A stretch of DNA of 64,000 nt. Origin: Platanthera guangdongensis. Lineage: Eukaryota; Streptophyta; Magnoliopsida; Asparagales; Orchidaceae. Below are positions 22,424-34,769 of this stretch, in pieces (within the stretch, counting starts at the first letter, position 1; each line of letters opens with the position of its first letter). Position numbers and translations under genes: made by a program. The notes beneath the pieces were generated by a model. That model was not told the DNA's origin. It was given only the letters and a program-made list of their open reading frames with translations, and ran no database searches. The DNA lies in the NCBI GenBank assembly GCA_039583875.1, contig CM077166.1, positions 90,828,564 through 90,892,563 on the forward strand, read 5' to 3'.

Positions 22424-22654
22424 TGATGAGTCCATGTTTTATACCTATTTTAGGACTCATCTGGGCTAGTTTTCACGCGTTTGCACTTCACTTTTAGTTC
22501 TATATCGTTCATATCTCATCTTATCTTTATTTCCAAAGGAAGTGCACATTTATGCCGTGGTTGTGTATTTTGTTATTCTTATAGTCTGTACTCCCTTTTG
22601 TGATTGTCTGGAATGTCTGCACAGATTAGTGATTGGTTTTTCCTTTCGGTACAG

Positions 22655-23042
22655 GGGTCGTGTGCGTGTTCCGGGATGGTTGTGAAACAGGAATACTGCG
22701 CACGATCATGGGATCTAATGTGCACGACAATTGGTCGTGCACCCCTGATCGTGCGGACTACTCTACGTTTTCCAAAACCAGCCTGGGGTAAGCGCACGAC
22801 CACTGGACATACTACGCACGACCACCGGTCGTCCGCCACTGATCGTGTGCATTGATTCCTCATTTCTGGAGTCCTGTCTGGGTAATCGCACGATCATTGG
22901 ACTTAGTGCGCACGACCACTGGTAGTGTGCCATTTCTCGTGCGCATTATCCCAGTTCTTCTTCCTCATATTCCATTCCAGTGCGCACGAGCACAGGACAT
23001 AGTGTGCACGACCACTGGTCGTGCGCCTGTGATCGTGTGCAT
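22655..23042. repeat. Array of GCGCACGAC-N5-GTCGTGCGC palindromes in C 5' LTR
   Basis: The core is CGCACGACC-ACT-GGTCGTGCG, repeated about ten times as full or half sites (for example around 22695, 22720, 22790, 22815, 22905, 22980 and 23005), spaced 30-90 bp. All contain CpG. Several are altered to TGCACG or GTGTGC, a CpG-decay pattern. Confidence 0.92.
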
Positions 23043-23060
23043 TGTTCATTTCTGCTTTTG

Positions 23061-23068
23061 TATAAATA
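23061..23068 (+). promoter_or_regulatory. TATA box of C LTR
   Basis: TATAAATA directly after the palindrome array, conserved in the 3' LTR near 27850. Confidence 0.75.
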
Positions 23069-24008
23069 GTTCAGGTCTCGCCCTAATCCGAGGATCCGGA
23101 GATCGCTCATTTTTCCTTCGCCGTTTTCGTCTCTGAGGAGGGACTCCGCCTTCCTCCTTCAATCTCAAACACTAGGGAGGTGCTCCGGGCAAGCTTTCAC
23201 CACCAAATCCAAGCCGGAGCTTCCTCTCGGCCTCCTCCATCATCTCTTGAGTTCATTTCAAGCTTCAATGCCATAGCCATCAAGCAAAGGGAAGCTTGCA
23301 ACTTTCGTCCGCTATGGTGAGATGAAGAAGACGAGCCATTGGAAGGTGGTGACAGCCCTTCTCTACCCCGGACGCAGTTGAGGACCGAGCTTGGACGTGG
23401 AATGACAACCCGATGATTCCAACCGTGAATCCTCAGCAAGACTTCGGATTCGGTCGATCTCTTGACTTGTTCTTCCTTTATTGTTGTTTATGTGTTGTTG
23501 TAAACCTTATTTATAGATGATGTATGCTTATTTGTAAAACGTTCTTATAATTATGTCTATGTGATTGTTTGTGTTCGTTATTTACTTGAGGTGCGCCTAT
23601 TATTCCATCCACCACCATCCTCCCTTGCCGCACTAGCAATTGCTAGTGGCATGCGTTGCGAAGAGGTGCTCACGACCCTCATTCCGCCATTCTCACCACC
23701 TCATCCACGAGCCTACTCTTCCATTCGTCTAGCGATTCGGTGCATAGTGGCCCGACTAGTCTTCCATCCCGCCTGGCGAAGCATCGCATAGCGGCGTTGC
23801 ATAAGAGTAGTTGTTAGACTTTTATTTTCTGTTTCTACAATATCAAAACCCCCCCTTAGTTAGCTCTGACCCGAGGACTTCAATCTCAAGTCCTCCTCGA
23901 AATTAACTCCACCTTACTGTGTTCCTTGTGAGATCGATACTTGGGAAAACCCCCATTTTTATTACTTGTGGGACCGGTTCACTGCCGTGATCTTTAGCAT
24001 CAAGTTTT

Positions 24009-24026
24009 TGGCGTCGTTTCCGGGGA
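24009..24026 (+). other. C primer-binding site (Asp tRNA type, divergent)
   Basis: TGGCGTCGTTTCCGGGGA, 6 nt after the LTR. It differs at two positions from the Asp-tRNA complement seen exactly in F. Confidence 0.85.
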
Positions 24027-24211
24027 ACACAGCCGTATGAGTTTCTGGAGAGGGAGACGTGAGATTGTTTTCCTTTTCCTTTGTACATCGCTTTTATTTT
24101 GTTCTATTTCTATTTTGCCTTCCTTTCTATTGTTTGTTTAGGCAATTGTAGTAATATATTGTTGGATTTAGTAATTTGCACATTTTATTTTGAATCTGCT
24201 GTTTCGACACC

Positions 24212-25453
24212 ATGTGGGGATATTCGTATGCCCAATGTCATTGGTGTGGGAAGCCTTCCCACGCTAGTCATGAATTCCCTATGAGAGATATTGAGCATAA
24301 GCCTCAGCGCACAGTGCATGAGATGTTGTATTTGTACAGCCTTTCTAACACTGTGCCCTGAGCTTATGGTCAATCGTCCTCGCCACATACACCGTTCTCC
24401 TATTCCTCTCCAGCCCCACAAGGACGGTAGCGTAATGGGAGAAAGTGTTTGTATTGTCGTAGAACAGATCATGTCCTGAAGGATTGTGCCGAGTACCTCC
24501 GTGTTATGGAAGAGGATGATGAGCCGGACATACGGATCATCCCGACTCCTACCCTTGGTGGCACACCTTCATCATCTGGTTATGTGTCCCTGTTACCTTC
24601 ATTTGTTGAAGGGAATGATATGGACACAACCACCAAATGTGTGACTGATCTAGGCTTCGACATGGCTGAGCCCATCTCTCCTGTGCATACATCTCCAAGC
24701 GTGGAGCCGATTCTTTGTGAGGAACCTGCGCTTGACTTTTATTCAAGCAAAGTTCTTCCGCCTTTTGTGCATTCTACTTCAGTCACCTCTGGCGACATTT
24801 TCGACGATGCAACACAAGTTGAGGCTTGTAATACATGGGTTGTTTCCACTCCCATGGAGGAGGACAACCTTCTTGGTGTCGGGGATTCTCCCTTGATACC
24901 AAAGGAGGAAGTCCAAGTCTTGGTGGAGGCCTCTATGGATCCAGCCGAGCCTTGTAGCATTGTCGATATTACTGACGATATTTTTCTACCTCAGCCTTAG
25001 TGGAGTGAAACCGTGATCACTCCCCCGATTATTTCTTTATGTTCTTCGTCTCTTTTATTTCTTGACCCACCTTCCTTTTCTGAGCCTGTGCAGGTTAAAT
25101 CTCCACGGGTAAGTTGGGTTGACGTTGAGCCTTGGGCTCAGGCTGTCGACGAGTGCATCCTCTTGTGTGAGGAGGTTCCTACCTCCTTCATAGTGGAAGC
25201 CCCTGCCGTCACCTTTGCCCCAAGCAAACTTGTGGTGGACAAAACCTTGCTAGGCAAGGATGTGTTTTGTGGTGAGAAGAGTGAGGACCAGCGCTCCTTC
25301 TCTTCTTACTTCCTATTTCGTCTACCTGTGTTGGGCAGGTATTACTATTTAGGTAGATGGGTAACTGCCCTATCACCGTATCGGTACCCGTTACCGAAAC
25401 GGATATTAGGCCAGTTACATGTGCACTTTTTATTTCATAGGCCTATTAGCTAG
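24212..25453 (+). pseudogene. C internal protein with two zinc-knuckle motifs
   Basis: One frame of 414 codons from ATG 24212 is broken by stops near 24359, 24429 and 24998. Residues 9-22 read CHWCGKPSHASHEF, a CCHC knuckle whose last Cys is Phe. A second, intact knuckle CLYCRRTDHVLKDC follows about 65 codons on. The rest is acidic and Ser/Pro/Val-rich with no recognised fold. Zinc knuckles bind nucleic acid in Gag nucleocapsids, so this may be a reduced Gag that helps package C RNA into another element's particles (inference). Compare F's protein, which has the same placement just after the PBS. Confidence 0.7.
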
Positions 25454-27212
25454 AACTGTTTAGAATTTAATAGGTCGTGCTGGGATGACAGTAACCCCAG
25501 TACTTATCTTTAATTTTCTGCATTTTATTTTTCATTTTTATTTTAGTTTTAGCATTTCTTTTTGTATATTTTTCTTTTGTTTTTGCAGAGCTCACCCCTG
25601 CAGGTATTCATAGCAAATCGCATTGGCGGGGTTCTGATTCTTCGTATGGCGGGCCTGCTTCTGTTTCCACGCGTCTTCTGGTATGCTCACTAGCTGAGCA
25701 TAGGGTAAACTCTTCCCTTAGCTCTTTATGATTTTAATTTCTCTATCTTATGATTTGTTTCTTAGTTTAAGTTTGGGGGAGAGATCTGTTACCTATTGCA
25801 CGTACACATCTCATGTGCATACTAGAAGCTTTTATTGTTTTATTTTGCTTAGTTCATTGCATCACACACCACTGCACCCACACGAGCGCGTGCTTAGCTT
25901 TTTGCGTGATGCGAGTTAAACTCATTTCTTCGTTAGATTTGGGAAAATTATGGTGCTGGCTTAGGATTGTGAGACGGAGTAAAATGTTGGCCTTGTTATG
26001 TTTCTAGTCAACTGCTCTCGTCTCGTGTAGAAATTCGAGTAGATTTAATTTTTCTGTATGCTTTTAGTTTTATATTTTTCTAATTGCGTAAATACTTTTT
26101 ATTCTACTCAAAATTTGGTGAATCCGGTGTGAATCCGACGGTAGCTTAGGGATGTGTGTAGACGGCCGTTAGTTTTGTATTGCTCGTGTCGGGAGGAGGG
26201 ATAGTCTTTCTCGTTGGCTAAGAACTTGGCCCAAGCTATTCTTGAAGCATGGGTATAGGTTAGTTCACTCGCATGAGCGTGATGTAGGCCATTATTTTGG
26301 CCCGGTTGAGCTTGGTACCATTCCTAACGTGTTATCCTCACTAGCCCTGTTGTGCCTACCCCTCCTTTTGATTCAGCTCCACCTTCATTCACCAAAGCCT
26401 CATAGTCATTCCTAGTCGCACACCCAAGTTGAGCTTTAGTGTTTACATTTTAATGTTGGGATGTGATGTGGTGATTTTACTTATGATTATGTGGATGTGC
26501 TCCAATGTTATATTTGCTGAATTGTGAAAATAAAATGAAGAAAAAGAAAAAGAAAAATATTTGTAAAGAAAAAGAAAAAGAAAAAAAAAGTGAACAGGAC
26601 AAGTAAAATTGAAAATCCTATTTGAGATGTGCTTATTTTTGGAGTAGGCGGTGCACACACCCATATGTTAAAAGTTAAGTTTGGGGGTGTGGTGTACCCG
26701 CATATATTTTGGTTAGCTGATGGATTCCCTTCATACTAGCTCCTTTGGGTTAGGTGCATAGCCTTCTTGTTTATCCTTGTTTACCTCACTGAAACCCAAG
26801 CCCCATTTCTTCACCTAAAGTCCTACTGATTCGTGTGTGAACCAAACCAGTGTCGTGGAGAGAATGCGAAAAGGCAAGCATATGGTCACCGACATTGGTG
26901 GATTCCTTTGGAGGTTATCCGGAGCCCCGATCTTCGGCAATGCTCGCCTAGCGATTAGTCTACTTTCTCCCTACGTGTTACTGAATGATTCACCGTGATT
27001 CCATTTTTGAGTAATAATAAAATTTTGATACGCATTGTGAAAAGTATAAACTATTTTGTATACTTAGAAATTTCTTCTATTATATTTTTACGTGCACGAG
27101 CATGCGACTTCGCATGGTACTTCGTATCGCAATTTCTTTATTAACTAGTATTTTTCCCTATCTGCTTAGATTTTGTTTGCTCGGGACGCGCAAACAGTTA
27201 AGTCTGGGGGTG
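25454..27212 (+). other. C 3' non-coding region with repeated polypurine-tract-like motifs
   Basis: No credible ORF. Three similar G-runs occur: AAGTTTGGGGGAGAG (about 25768), AAGTTTGGGGGTGTGG (about 26676) and AAGTCTGGGGGTGTG (about 27200, the functional position beside the LTR). An A/G-rich GAAAAAGAAAAAG block lies at 26535-26590. Confidence 0.65.
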
Positions 27213-28791
27213 TGATGAGTCCATATTTTATACCTATTTTCGGACTCATCTGGGCTAGATTTCACGCGTTTGCACTTCACTTTTAGTTCTATATCTTTCA
27301 TATCTCATCTTATCTTTATTTCCATAGGAAGTGCACATTTATGCCTGTGGTTGTGTATTTTGTTATTCTTATAGTTTGTACTCCCTTTTGTGATTGTCTG
27401 GAATGTCTGCACAGATTAGTGATTGGTTTTTCCTTTCGGTACAGGGGTCGTGTGCGTGTTTCGGGATGGTTGTGAAACAGGAATACTGCGCACGATCATG
27501 GGATCTAATGCGCACGACCACTGGGCGTGCGCCCCTGATCGTGCGCACTACTCTACATTTTCTAAAACCAGCCTGGGGTAAGCGCACGACCACTGGACAT
27601 ACTTCGCACGACCACCGGTCGTGCGCCACTGATCGTGTGCATTGATTCCTCATTTCTGGAGTCCTGTCTGGGTAATCGCACGATCATTGGACTTAGTGCG
27701 CACGACCACTGGTCGTGCGCCACTTCTCATGCTCATTATCCCAGTTCTTCTTCCTGATATTCCATGCCAGTGCGCACGAGGACAGGACATAGTGCGAACG
27801 ACCACTAGTCATGCGCTTGTGATCGTGTGCATTGTTCATTTCTACTTTTGTATAAATAGTGCAGGTCTCGCCCTAATCCGAGGATCCGGAGATCGCTCAT
27901 TTTTCCTCCGCCATTTTCATCTCTAAGGAGGGATTCCGCCTTCCTCCTTCAATCTCCACACTAGGGAGGTGCTCCGGGCAAGCTTTCACCGCCAAATCCA
28001 AGCTGGATCTTCCTCTCGGCCTCCTACATCATCTCTTGGGTTCATTTCAAGCTTCAACGCCATAGCCATCAAGCAAAGGGAAGCTTGCAACTTTCGTCCG
28101 CTATCGTGAGACGAAGAAGATGGGCCATTGGAAGGTGGTGACAGCCCTTCTCTACTCCGGACGCAGTTGAGGACCGAGCTTGGACGCCGAATGACAACCT
28201 GACGATTCCAACCGTGAATCCTCAGCAAGAATTCAGATTCGGTCGATCTCTTGACTTGTTCTTCCTTTATTGTTGTTTATGTGTTGTTGTAAACCTTATT
28301 TATAGATGATGTATGCTTATTTGTAAAACGTTCTTACAATTATGTCTATGTGATTGTTTGTGTTCGTTATTTACTTGAGGTGCGCCTATTATTCCATCCA
28401 CCACCATCCACCCTTGCCGCACTAGCAATTGCTAGTGGCGTGCGTTGCGAAGAGGTGCTCACGACCCTCATTCCGCCGTTCTTACCACCTCATCCGCAAG
28501 CCTACTCTTCCATCCGCCTAGCAATTTGGTGCATAGCGGCCCCACTAGTCTTCCATCCCGCCTGGCGAAGCATCACATAGCGGCGTTGCATAGGAGTAGT
28601 TGTTAGCCTTTTATTTTCTGTTTCCGCAATATCAAAACCCCCCTTAGTTAGCTCCGACCTGAGGACTTCAATCTCAAGTCCTCCTCGAAATTAACTCCAC
28701 CTTACTGTGTTCCTTGTGTGATCGATACTTGGGAAAACCCCCATTTTTTATTACTTGTGCGATCGGTTCACTGCCGTGATCTTTAGCATCA
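27213..28791 (+). mobile_element. C 3' LTR
   Basis: Direct repeat of 22424-24002. The palindrome array is at 27445-27835 and the TATA box near 27850. Some palindromes here are more intact than in the 5' copy (for example CGCACGACCACTGGTCGTGC near 27700). Confidence 0.94.
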
Positions 28792-31208
28792 GTCTGTAAG
28801 AAAAAAAACAGAAAAACTACCTCACAAGACCAAGAAACTGATCTCTATAGTACAAGAGATCACCAGCAACAGCACAACAAAACTAGCCGCCTACTCGGCT
28901 GCTAATCAGAACCTGAGGCATTCAGAGAAGAAAATAATACCTCAGCAAGTAAAACAAGAAAATCTGAATTAGAGCATTATATCAAAATGGAACAAAAGAG
29001 TGTAAGTAAACATGACAGTAAAAGCAAACACTGTCCAAAGTAAGCAAAAGTACACCAAGTACCAGGTAACAACAACAAGCCCTGCCCCAAATCCTGCAGA
29101 GGCTACAAGGCAAAAGATAAGAAAATCTGCCACAATATATTGCATTCAACCAGGAAGAAACACCTAACAATCCTAATTTGTGAGTAATGGCAGTAGAAAA
29201 ACATCATGGACATGTGGACCAAAAACAGTCCCCCAAACAAAAGAGTTCCAACAAAACAATTTCACTGTGTCAGCACAAAACCACCAAAAACCGAGCCCGT
29301 ACCTGGGATTAAAAGGTGGAGGCCACAGCAATACCCATCCCGTACCTGGGTCTAAAAAGTGGCGGCCACGGCTCGCACACAAAACATACCGCTCCTTTAG
29401 AGCGTCAAAATACCACTACCTGCCATAATCCACGATTCGGCCCTCAAAATAAAGGAAGAATGAAAGGCCGACAAGACATCCCCCCTAGGAGGTAATCACT
29501 CGGGAAGAAAAGAAATTGAAAAGGAATAACATCGATGCCAGCTTACAGGAAAAATTGTCGACCTCAGGAAAATAGTCGAACGCAGATCTCCGGAAATCGT
29601 CGAACTCAGCTCTCAGGAAAATCGTCGAATGCAGATCACAGAAAATCGTCGAACTCGGTTCGACGATTTTTCATCAAACGTAGGTCACGGGAAATCGTCT
29701 AACTCCATTCGACGATTTGCTTTTGTCAAACACAAGTCACGGGAAAATCGTCGAACTACGTTCGACGATTTTCCTTTTGTCGAACACAGGACACGGGAAA
29801 ATCGTCGAAATTCGTTCGACGATTTTTGTCGGACCAAGAACTCAGGCAAATCGTCAAGCTCAGCTCGACGATAATCGCCGAACTAAAATCGACGATCTTC
29901 GTCGATCACAGGCAATCGGAGATCGTCGAACTAGCAGTGTTGAGTGCAGAGAAACGCTAACTTAATTCCTATGCTCCACCTATCATACCAGACCACTTCT
30001 ACTAGCCCAGAAACACTATAATCCTCAAGACTATGGAAAGGAAAAGAAATTTCTGCTCCTGCTACCCCAACTGTCAAGCCAAATTTACTCCAAAACCGAG
30101 CCTACCCATGAAGAACTCAGCATTAAAACACTACAGCAACTGATAATATGCCTAAAATTTCAGTAATTGAGAGATCTGACAAGGCAAGGCAGCATTCGTA
30201 GGATCTAAGAGCAGAAATTTAGACAAAAATCTCAACCTGAAGTTAAATCAAATATCTGGACAGGAGGAAAATTTCAGTAGGCTTAACGATTGTTTGACAT
30301 GATGAAGAAAAAACTAAGCATTTGCAAGATCTGGATCAATATTTGACAACAAGGAACCAAAAAAAGAAAATGAAGAAGTTCCTACTTGGCAAGGGCAAAG
30401 TGCACCACTTGCCTCAATTTCCAGCGATTTATCTTGCACAGCCCTTCCTCTCTCTCTCGGCTCCAGCCGCAAAAGCACCTAAACCAGGATTCTAAAGTTT
30501 TAATGGCGGAAAAGGATCAAACCAAAAATTCCGAGACCCCTAGAAACACCACGAAAATTGAGACTCTTACCGTAGGAATGAAGGTCTAGGCGAGAGTAAT
30601 CCAAATCTACCCTCGAAACGAAAATCCGACCGCTAGAACTCCGGGAATCGGCGGTGGAAGGCAAGGTTGTCCGCCGGTTTTCTTCAACTCATGAACAGGA
30701 CAGCGGTTATTCTCTCACGGAAGGAGATGATGAATAGTCTCGTTTTTATCTTAAGGCTGTATATATGCATAGACACACCTTATCAGCCTTAACTGCCACC
30801 TAAAAGCCACTGGATTCATTTCAAGCTTTATTAATTAATTATTTCCATCCATTATTATTAACACATCAAAACGAAGCGAAAACCGAACCACCTCGGAATC
30901 CGACGAAATTCACACCGTAGCTAATTACCCACGCTACGAACACAATGGCGAATTCGAAATCAACTTTCGACGAACAAAACTCGGGTTATCACTACCCGAA
31001 GCCAAAACACAAGCATCCCCCGAGAGGCCTCACCGGTCACCAAAACAGACTCGGCTTGCTAGGGGATCCTTCCAAAAAGGCTACCAACAACCACACAAGG
31101 AACCAAAAGAGCTAAGACCACGCTCTAACAAACGGTACAAGCTGAAAATGCGTCAACGCAACGGCAAACGAGAATTAAACAATCCCAGAAAACATCGGGG
31201 GCGTTACA
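28792..31208 (-). mobile_element. B 3' LTR, segment 2
   Basis: Continues the LTR broken by C and matches 37262-39689. It ends GGGGGCGTTACA. It contains the palindrome array (29555-29930) and a two-copy ~47-bp repeat around CCCGTACCTGGG (29295-29370). The minus-strand TATA box is near 30758-30768. Confidence 0.93.
29555..29930. repeat. TCGTCGAAC palindrome array in B 3' LTR
   Basis: Hairpins of the form AAATCGTCGAAC-N3-GTTCGACGATTT are repeated at ~50-60-bp intervals with half-sites between. Same core as A and G although B is Ty3/gypsy. Confidence 0.92.
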
Positions 31209-31225
31209 GTCACTCCCCCTAAAAG
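31209..31225 (-). other. B polypurine tract
   Basis: Minus-strand TTTTAGGGGGAGTGAC immediately precedes the 3' LTR start TGTAACGCCCC. It primes plus-strand DNA synthesis. Confidence 0.85.
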
Positions 31226-31317
31226 AAAGTTTCGTACCGAAACTTTACGTACACAACTCCTGCTATAGAAGGAAAGTAACAAAACAAGAGCTACTAGAAA
31301 GAAACTTATCAATCAAA

Positions 31318-34300
31318 TCAGGGGAACAGATGAGGGTGAGCCTCCCTCATAGCCCACTCTAGATCCCAAGTCGCGCTTTCCAAATCCTGATTCTTCCATA
31401 GAACTTTCACCATCGAGATAGACTTTGTCCGCAGCACTCGATCTTGAGTATCAAAGATGCGGACCGGCACCTCAACATATGAAAGATTGGGCTCCAACTG
31501 GGGCACAACATCCAAGATTTACCCACTGCTTCGCACACACTTCCGTAATTGGCTTACATGAAACACATTATCAACATCTGTGAAATTTGCTTGCAAATCC
31601 AATCTATATGCTGACACGCAAATCCGTTCAACAATCTTAAATGGTCCCACATACCTCGGATCCAATTTTCGGTTCTTACCAAACCTCTTAACACCAACCA
31701 TCGGGGAAACCTTAAGAAACATAAGGTCCCCTACAGAAAACTCCAAGTCAGACCTACGCCGGTTGGCGTTCTTCTCATTTCGCTCCTGAGCTATACGAAG
31801 CGTTTCTCGAAAAAGCTTCACTACGACTTCCATTTCCTCGAGCGCATCCGGACCCAACACAGGCCTCTCACCAACCTCGGTCCAAAAAAAGGGAGTTCTA
31901 CAGCGCCTCCCATACAAAGCTTCAAACAGAGCCATTTGCAAGCTCTCCTTGTAACTGTTATTGTATGCAAATTCCATAAGCCACAAACGCTCATCCCACG
32001 CTCCACCGTGGTCCAAGATGTTACACCTGATCATATCCTCAACTATCTGGTTCACCCGCTCAGTGTGACCATTGGTCTGTGGGTGGTAAGCTGTAGAATA
32101 CCTCAAATCTATACCCAAACCATCTTGCAGACTCCTCCAGAAGCAAGATGTAAAACGGGAGTCTCGATCCGAAATGATGCTAAATGGCACACCATGTAAA
32201 CAGATGATTTCATTCAAATACAGCTCTGCTATCTTTTTCATCGGATAGTCAATCTTATACGGCACGAAGTGAGCACACTTCGTCAGTCTGTCCACTATAA
32301 CCCAAACAGAATCAAATCCCCTTGGAGATCTCGGTAAGCCCATAATGAAGTCCATAGAAATATTTTCCCACTTCCAAGTAGGGATCTCCAATGGATTCAA
32401 CTTGCCACCAAGCCTTTCGTGATCGGCCTTCACACGCTTGCAAGTGTGGCACTCAGCAACAAATCAGGATATATTACCATTCATCAAATACCACCAGGCA
32501 ATCTGCTTCAATTCATGATACATCTTTGTAGATCCTGGATGGTAGGCAACACTGGATCCATGAGCCTCTCTGCAAATCATTCCCCTGATGTCTTCAACAA
32601 CGGGGATGCAAAACCAGCCGCGGTACTTCAAGGTACCCTCATCATCGATAGAAAAATCCGGCAACTCTCCTCTCTCAGTCCTGAGGTATAAGTGCAGAAG
32701 ATCTGGATCATCCTTCTGGTGCAACCTGGTAAGTGCAATCCAAGACGGTTCTGCTACTGCCAAACTGCTCTGCATGTCACAGTGTCCAACAGAAATATCC
32801 ATCAGGAGGAACACTTCCACTAAACGATCGGCGGTGAGATTAAAGATCTTCCCCGTCTTCCGACTCAGGGCGTCGGCCACCACATTGGCCATGCCCGGAT
32901 GATACTGTATATCCACATCATAATCGGCCACATACTCTAGCCACCTCCGTTGGAGCAGATTCAACTCCTTCTCAGTAAACACGTACTTTAGACTTTTATG
33001 ATCTGTGAAGATCTTACACTGGGCACCATAAAGTAGATGCCTCCACAGCTTTAGCGCATAAATCACCACTGCAAACTCAAGGTCATGCGTAGGGTAATTT
33101 CTCTCATGATTCTTTAGTTGCCTTGACCCATACGCAATCACATTCCCAGCCTGCATCAAAACGCAACCCAGACCAACATGCGAAGCATCCACGTACACAT
33201 CATACTCCATGCCCTCAGTAGGTAGGGTCAGAACGGGAGCAGTGCACAATCTGTTCTTTAGTTCCAGGAAGGCTTCTTCGCACTTCTTGCTCCAAGCAAA
33301 GGCCGTGTTCTTCTGAGTCAATCTGGTCAAAGTTGCAGCCAGGGTAGAGAAACCCTCCACGAACCTCCTGTAGTAGCCGGCCAACCCTAGGAAGCTTCTA
33401 ATCTCCTTGGGCGTGCCCGGCCTGCTCCAATCCATCACTACTGCGATCTTTTCCGGGTCGACCGAGATCCCATCCTTATTCACCACGTGGGCCAGAAACG
33501 AGACCTGAGGCAACCAAAATTCACACTTGCTCAGCTTGGAGAATAACTTGTGGTTCCTCAACTCCGATAGAACCAAGCGCAGATGCTGCTCATGATCCTC
33601 AGCAATGCGAGAGTAGATCAACACATCATTGATGAATACCACCACGAACTTGTCTAGAAAGTCCTTGAACACCAGGTTCATCATATCCATGAAAGCTGAT
33701 GGTCCATTGGTCAAACCAAATGACATCACTAGAAACTCGAAGTGTCCATGCCTCGATCTAAACGCAGTCCGTGGAATATCTGCCTCACGGTTCCTGAGCT
33801 GATGATAGCCAGAATGAAGATCGATCTTGAAAAACACTGTGCTACCACGCAACTGATCAAATAAGTCATCGATCCTCGGCAGAGGGTGCCTATTATTAAT
33901 GGTGACTTTGTTCAGCTCCCTATAATCGATGCACAACCTCATTGACCCATCCTTCTTCTTCACAAATAGAACAGGAGCACCCCAAGGCGACGAACTCTGT
34001 CTGATAAAGCCTTTTGCCAACAACTCGTCCAACTGGACTCGCAACTCCTCCAACTCACGAGGGGCCATATGATATGGCGCCTTAGCAATAGGACGCATAC
34101 CCGGTTCCAAATCAATCACAAACTCAACATCCTGCTCGGCCGGAAGACCAGGAAGGTCATCAGGAAAAACATCAGAGAAACCACGTACAACAGGAATCTC
34201 CTCCAAGCGCGGTACACTAACAGCAGTCCCAACCACCGAGACTAAACAAGCAAAACAATCAGAACGAAACAGCTTATGAGCACATACCACAGAAATGACT

Positions 34301-34676
34301 GGAGAATCCTAGCACGGATCAGCATACACACTTCCAGGCTGACCGTTGTCCTTGATGAAGTCCAAGTGCTTCCCTTTGCACCGAATAACCGCATCATACT
34401 TAGACAACAAGTCCATGCCCAGAATAACATCGAAGTCCTCTAGATCAATCATCTTCAAGTCTGCCTTCGCAAGAAAGTCCCCCAACAAAATAGGGCAATC
34501 CAGAATGCCGAAAGCGGACAACACAGATTCACCAGAAGGGAACTTGACGCGGAAGGTATCACGAACTTGATCTAGAATCAACCGATAATGCTTTACAAAA
34601 GCTCTAGACACAAACGAGTGGGTAGCGTCGGAGTCGAACAGAACACGCGCCCAGCGGTTCATCACCTTAAATTTCC
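31318..34676 (-). pseudogene. B pol: protease, RT, RNase H, integrase, chromodomain-like tail
   Basis: One minus-strand frame of about 1,120 codons has only three stops (near 34311, 32465 and 31519). The protease site reads LFDSDATHSFVS, so DTG/DSG has become DSD. RT has [20 protein letters not shown] and [11 protein letters not shown], where the first catalytic Asp is Asn. RNase H has [11 protein letters not shown] and [16 protein letters not shown]. The integrase zinc region (ECHTC) and core follow (SMDFIMGLP, SDRDSRFTS, QTNGHTERVNQ). The tail has YVEVPVRIFDTQDRVLRTK and MVKVLWKN, resembling the chromodomain region of chromoviruses. Long preserved frame but two catalytic lesions. Confidence 0.93.
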
Positions 34677-34769
34677 CTATAGGAGTATATATAAGCAACT
34701 AAGGAACTTCCAAAACAAAACTATAACCATTCTTGCAAATAAAACTTTTAGGATAGGAAAACAACTAAC
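34677..34769 (-). other. Putative spliceosomal intron between B gag and protease
   Basis: On minus: GTGATCTCAG, then GTTAGTTG...CTCCTATAG, then GGAAATTT. 93 nt, GT-AG, AT-rich. Removal joins VISG to KFKVMNRWARVLFDS in frame. Retention ends Gag at once (Gly then TAG). Phase and codon (the Gly after V-I-A/S) match the 129-nt segment of GY1, while the intron sequences do not resemble each other. Confidence 0.72.

Larger units (their letters stand above)
22424..24002 (+). mobile_element. C 5' LTR
   Basis: Direct repeat of 27213-28791. The palindrome array (22655-23042) ends about 20 bp before a TATA box at 23061. Open frames on both strands in the array are byproducts of the palindromes. Confidence 0.94.
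22424..28791 (+). mobile_element. C: non-autonomous LTR element, Asp-tRNA primed (Athila/Tat-type), complete
   Basis: Identical-length LTRs (22424-24002 and 27213-28791, 1,579 bp each) run TGATGAGTCCAT to TTTAGCATCA. The TSD is GACTG/GTCTG; B's intact LTR shows GTCTA at the site, supporting the GTCTG side. The PBS at 24009-24026 is a divergent Asp-tRNA type. The polypurine tract GTCTGGGGGTG lies at 27202-27212. The 3.2-kb internal region encodes one zinc-knuckle protein and no protease, RT or integrase. Confidence 0.94.

Noticed and set aside
22579..23136. Mirror-image ORFs on both strands in C LTRs (repeated at 27369-27926)
   Set aside because: Produced by palindromes, which read similarly on both strands. 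Not conserved between the LTR copies as protein.
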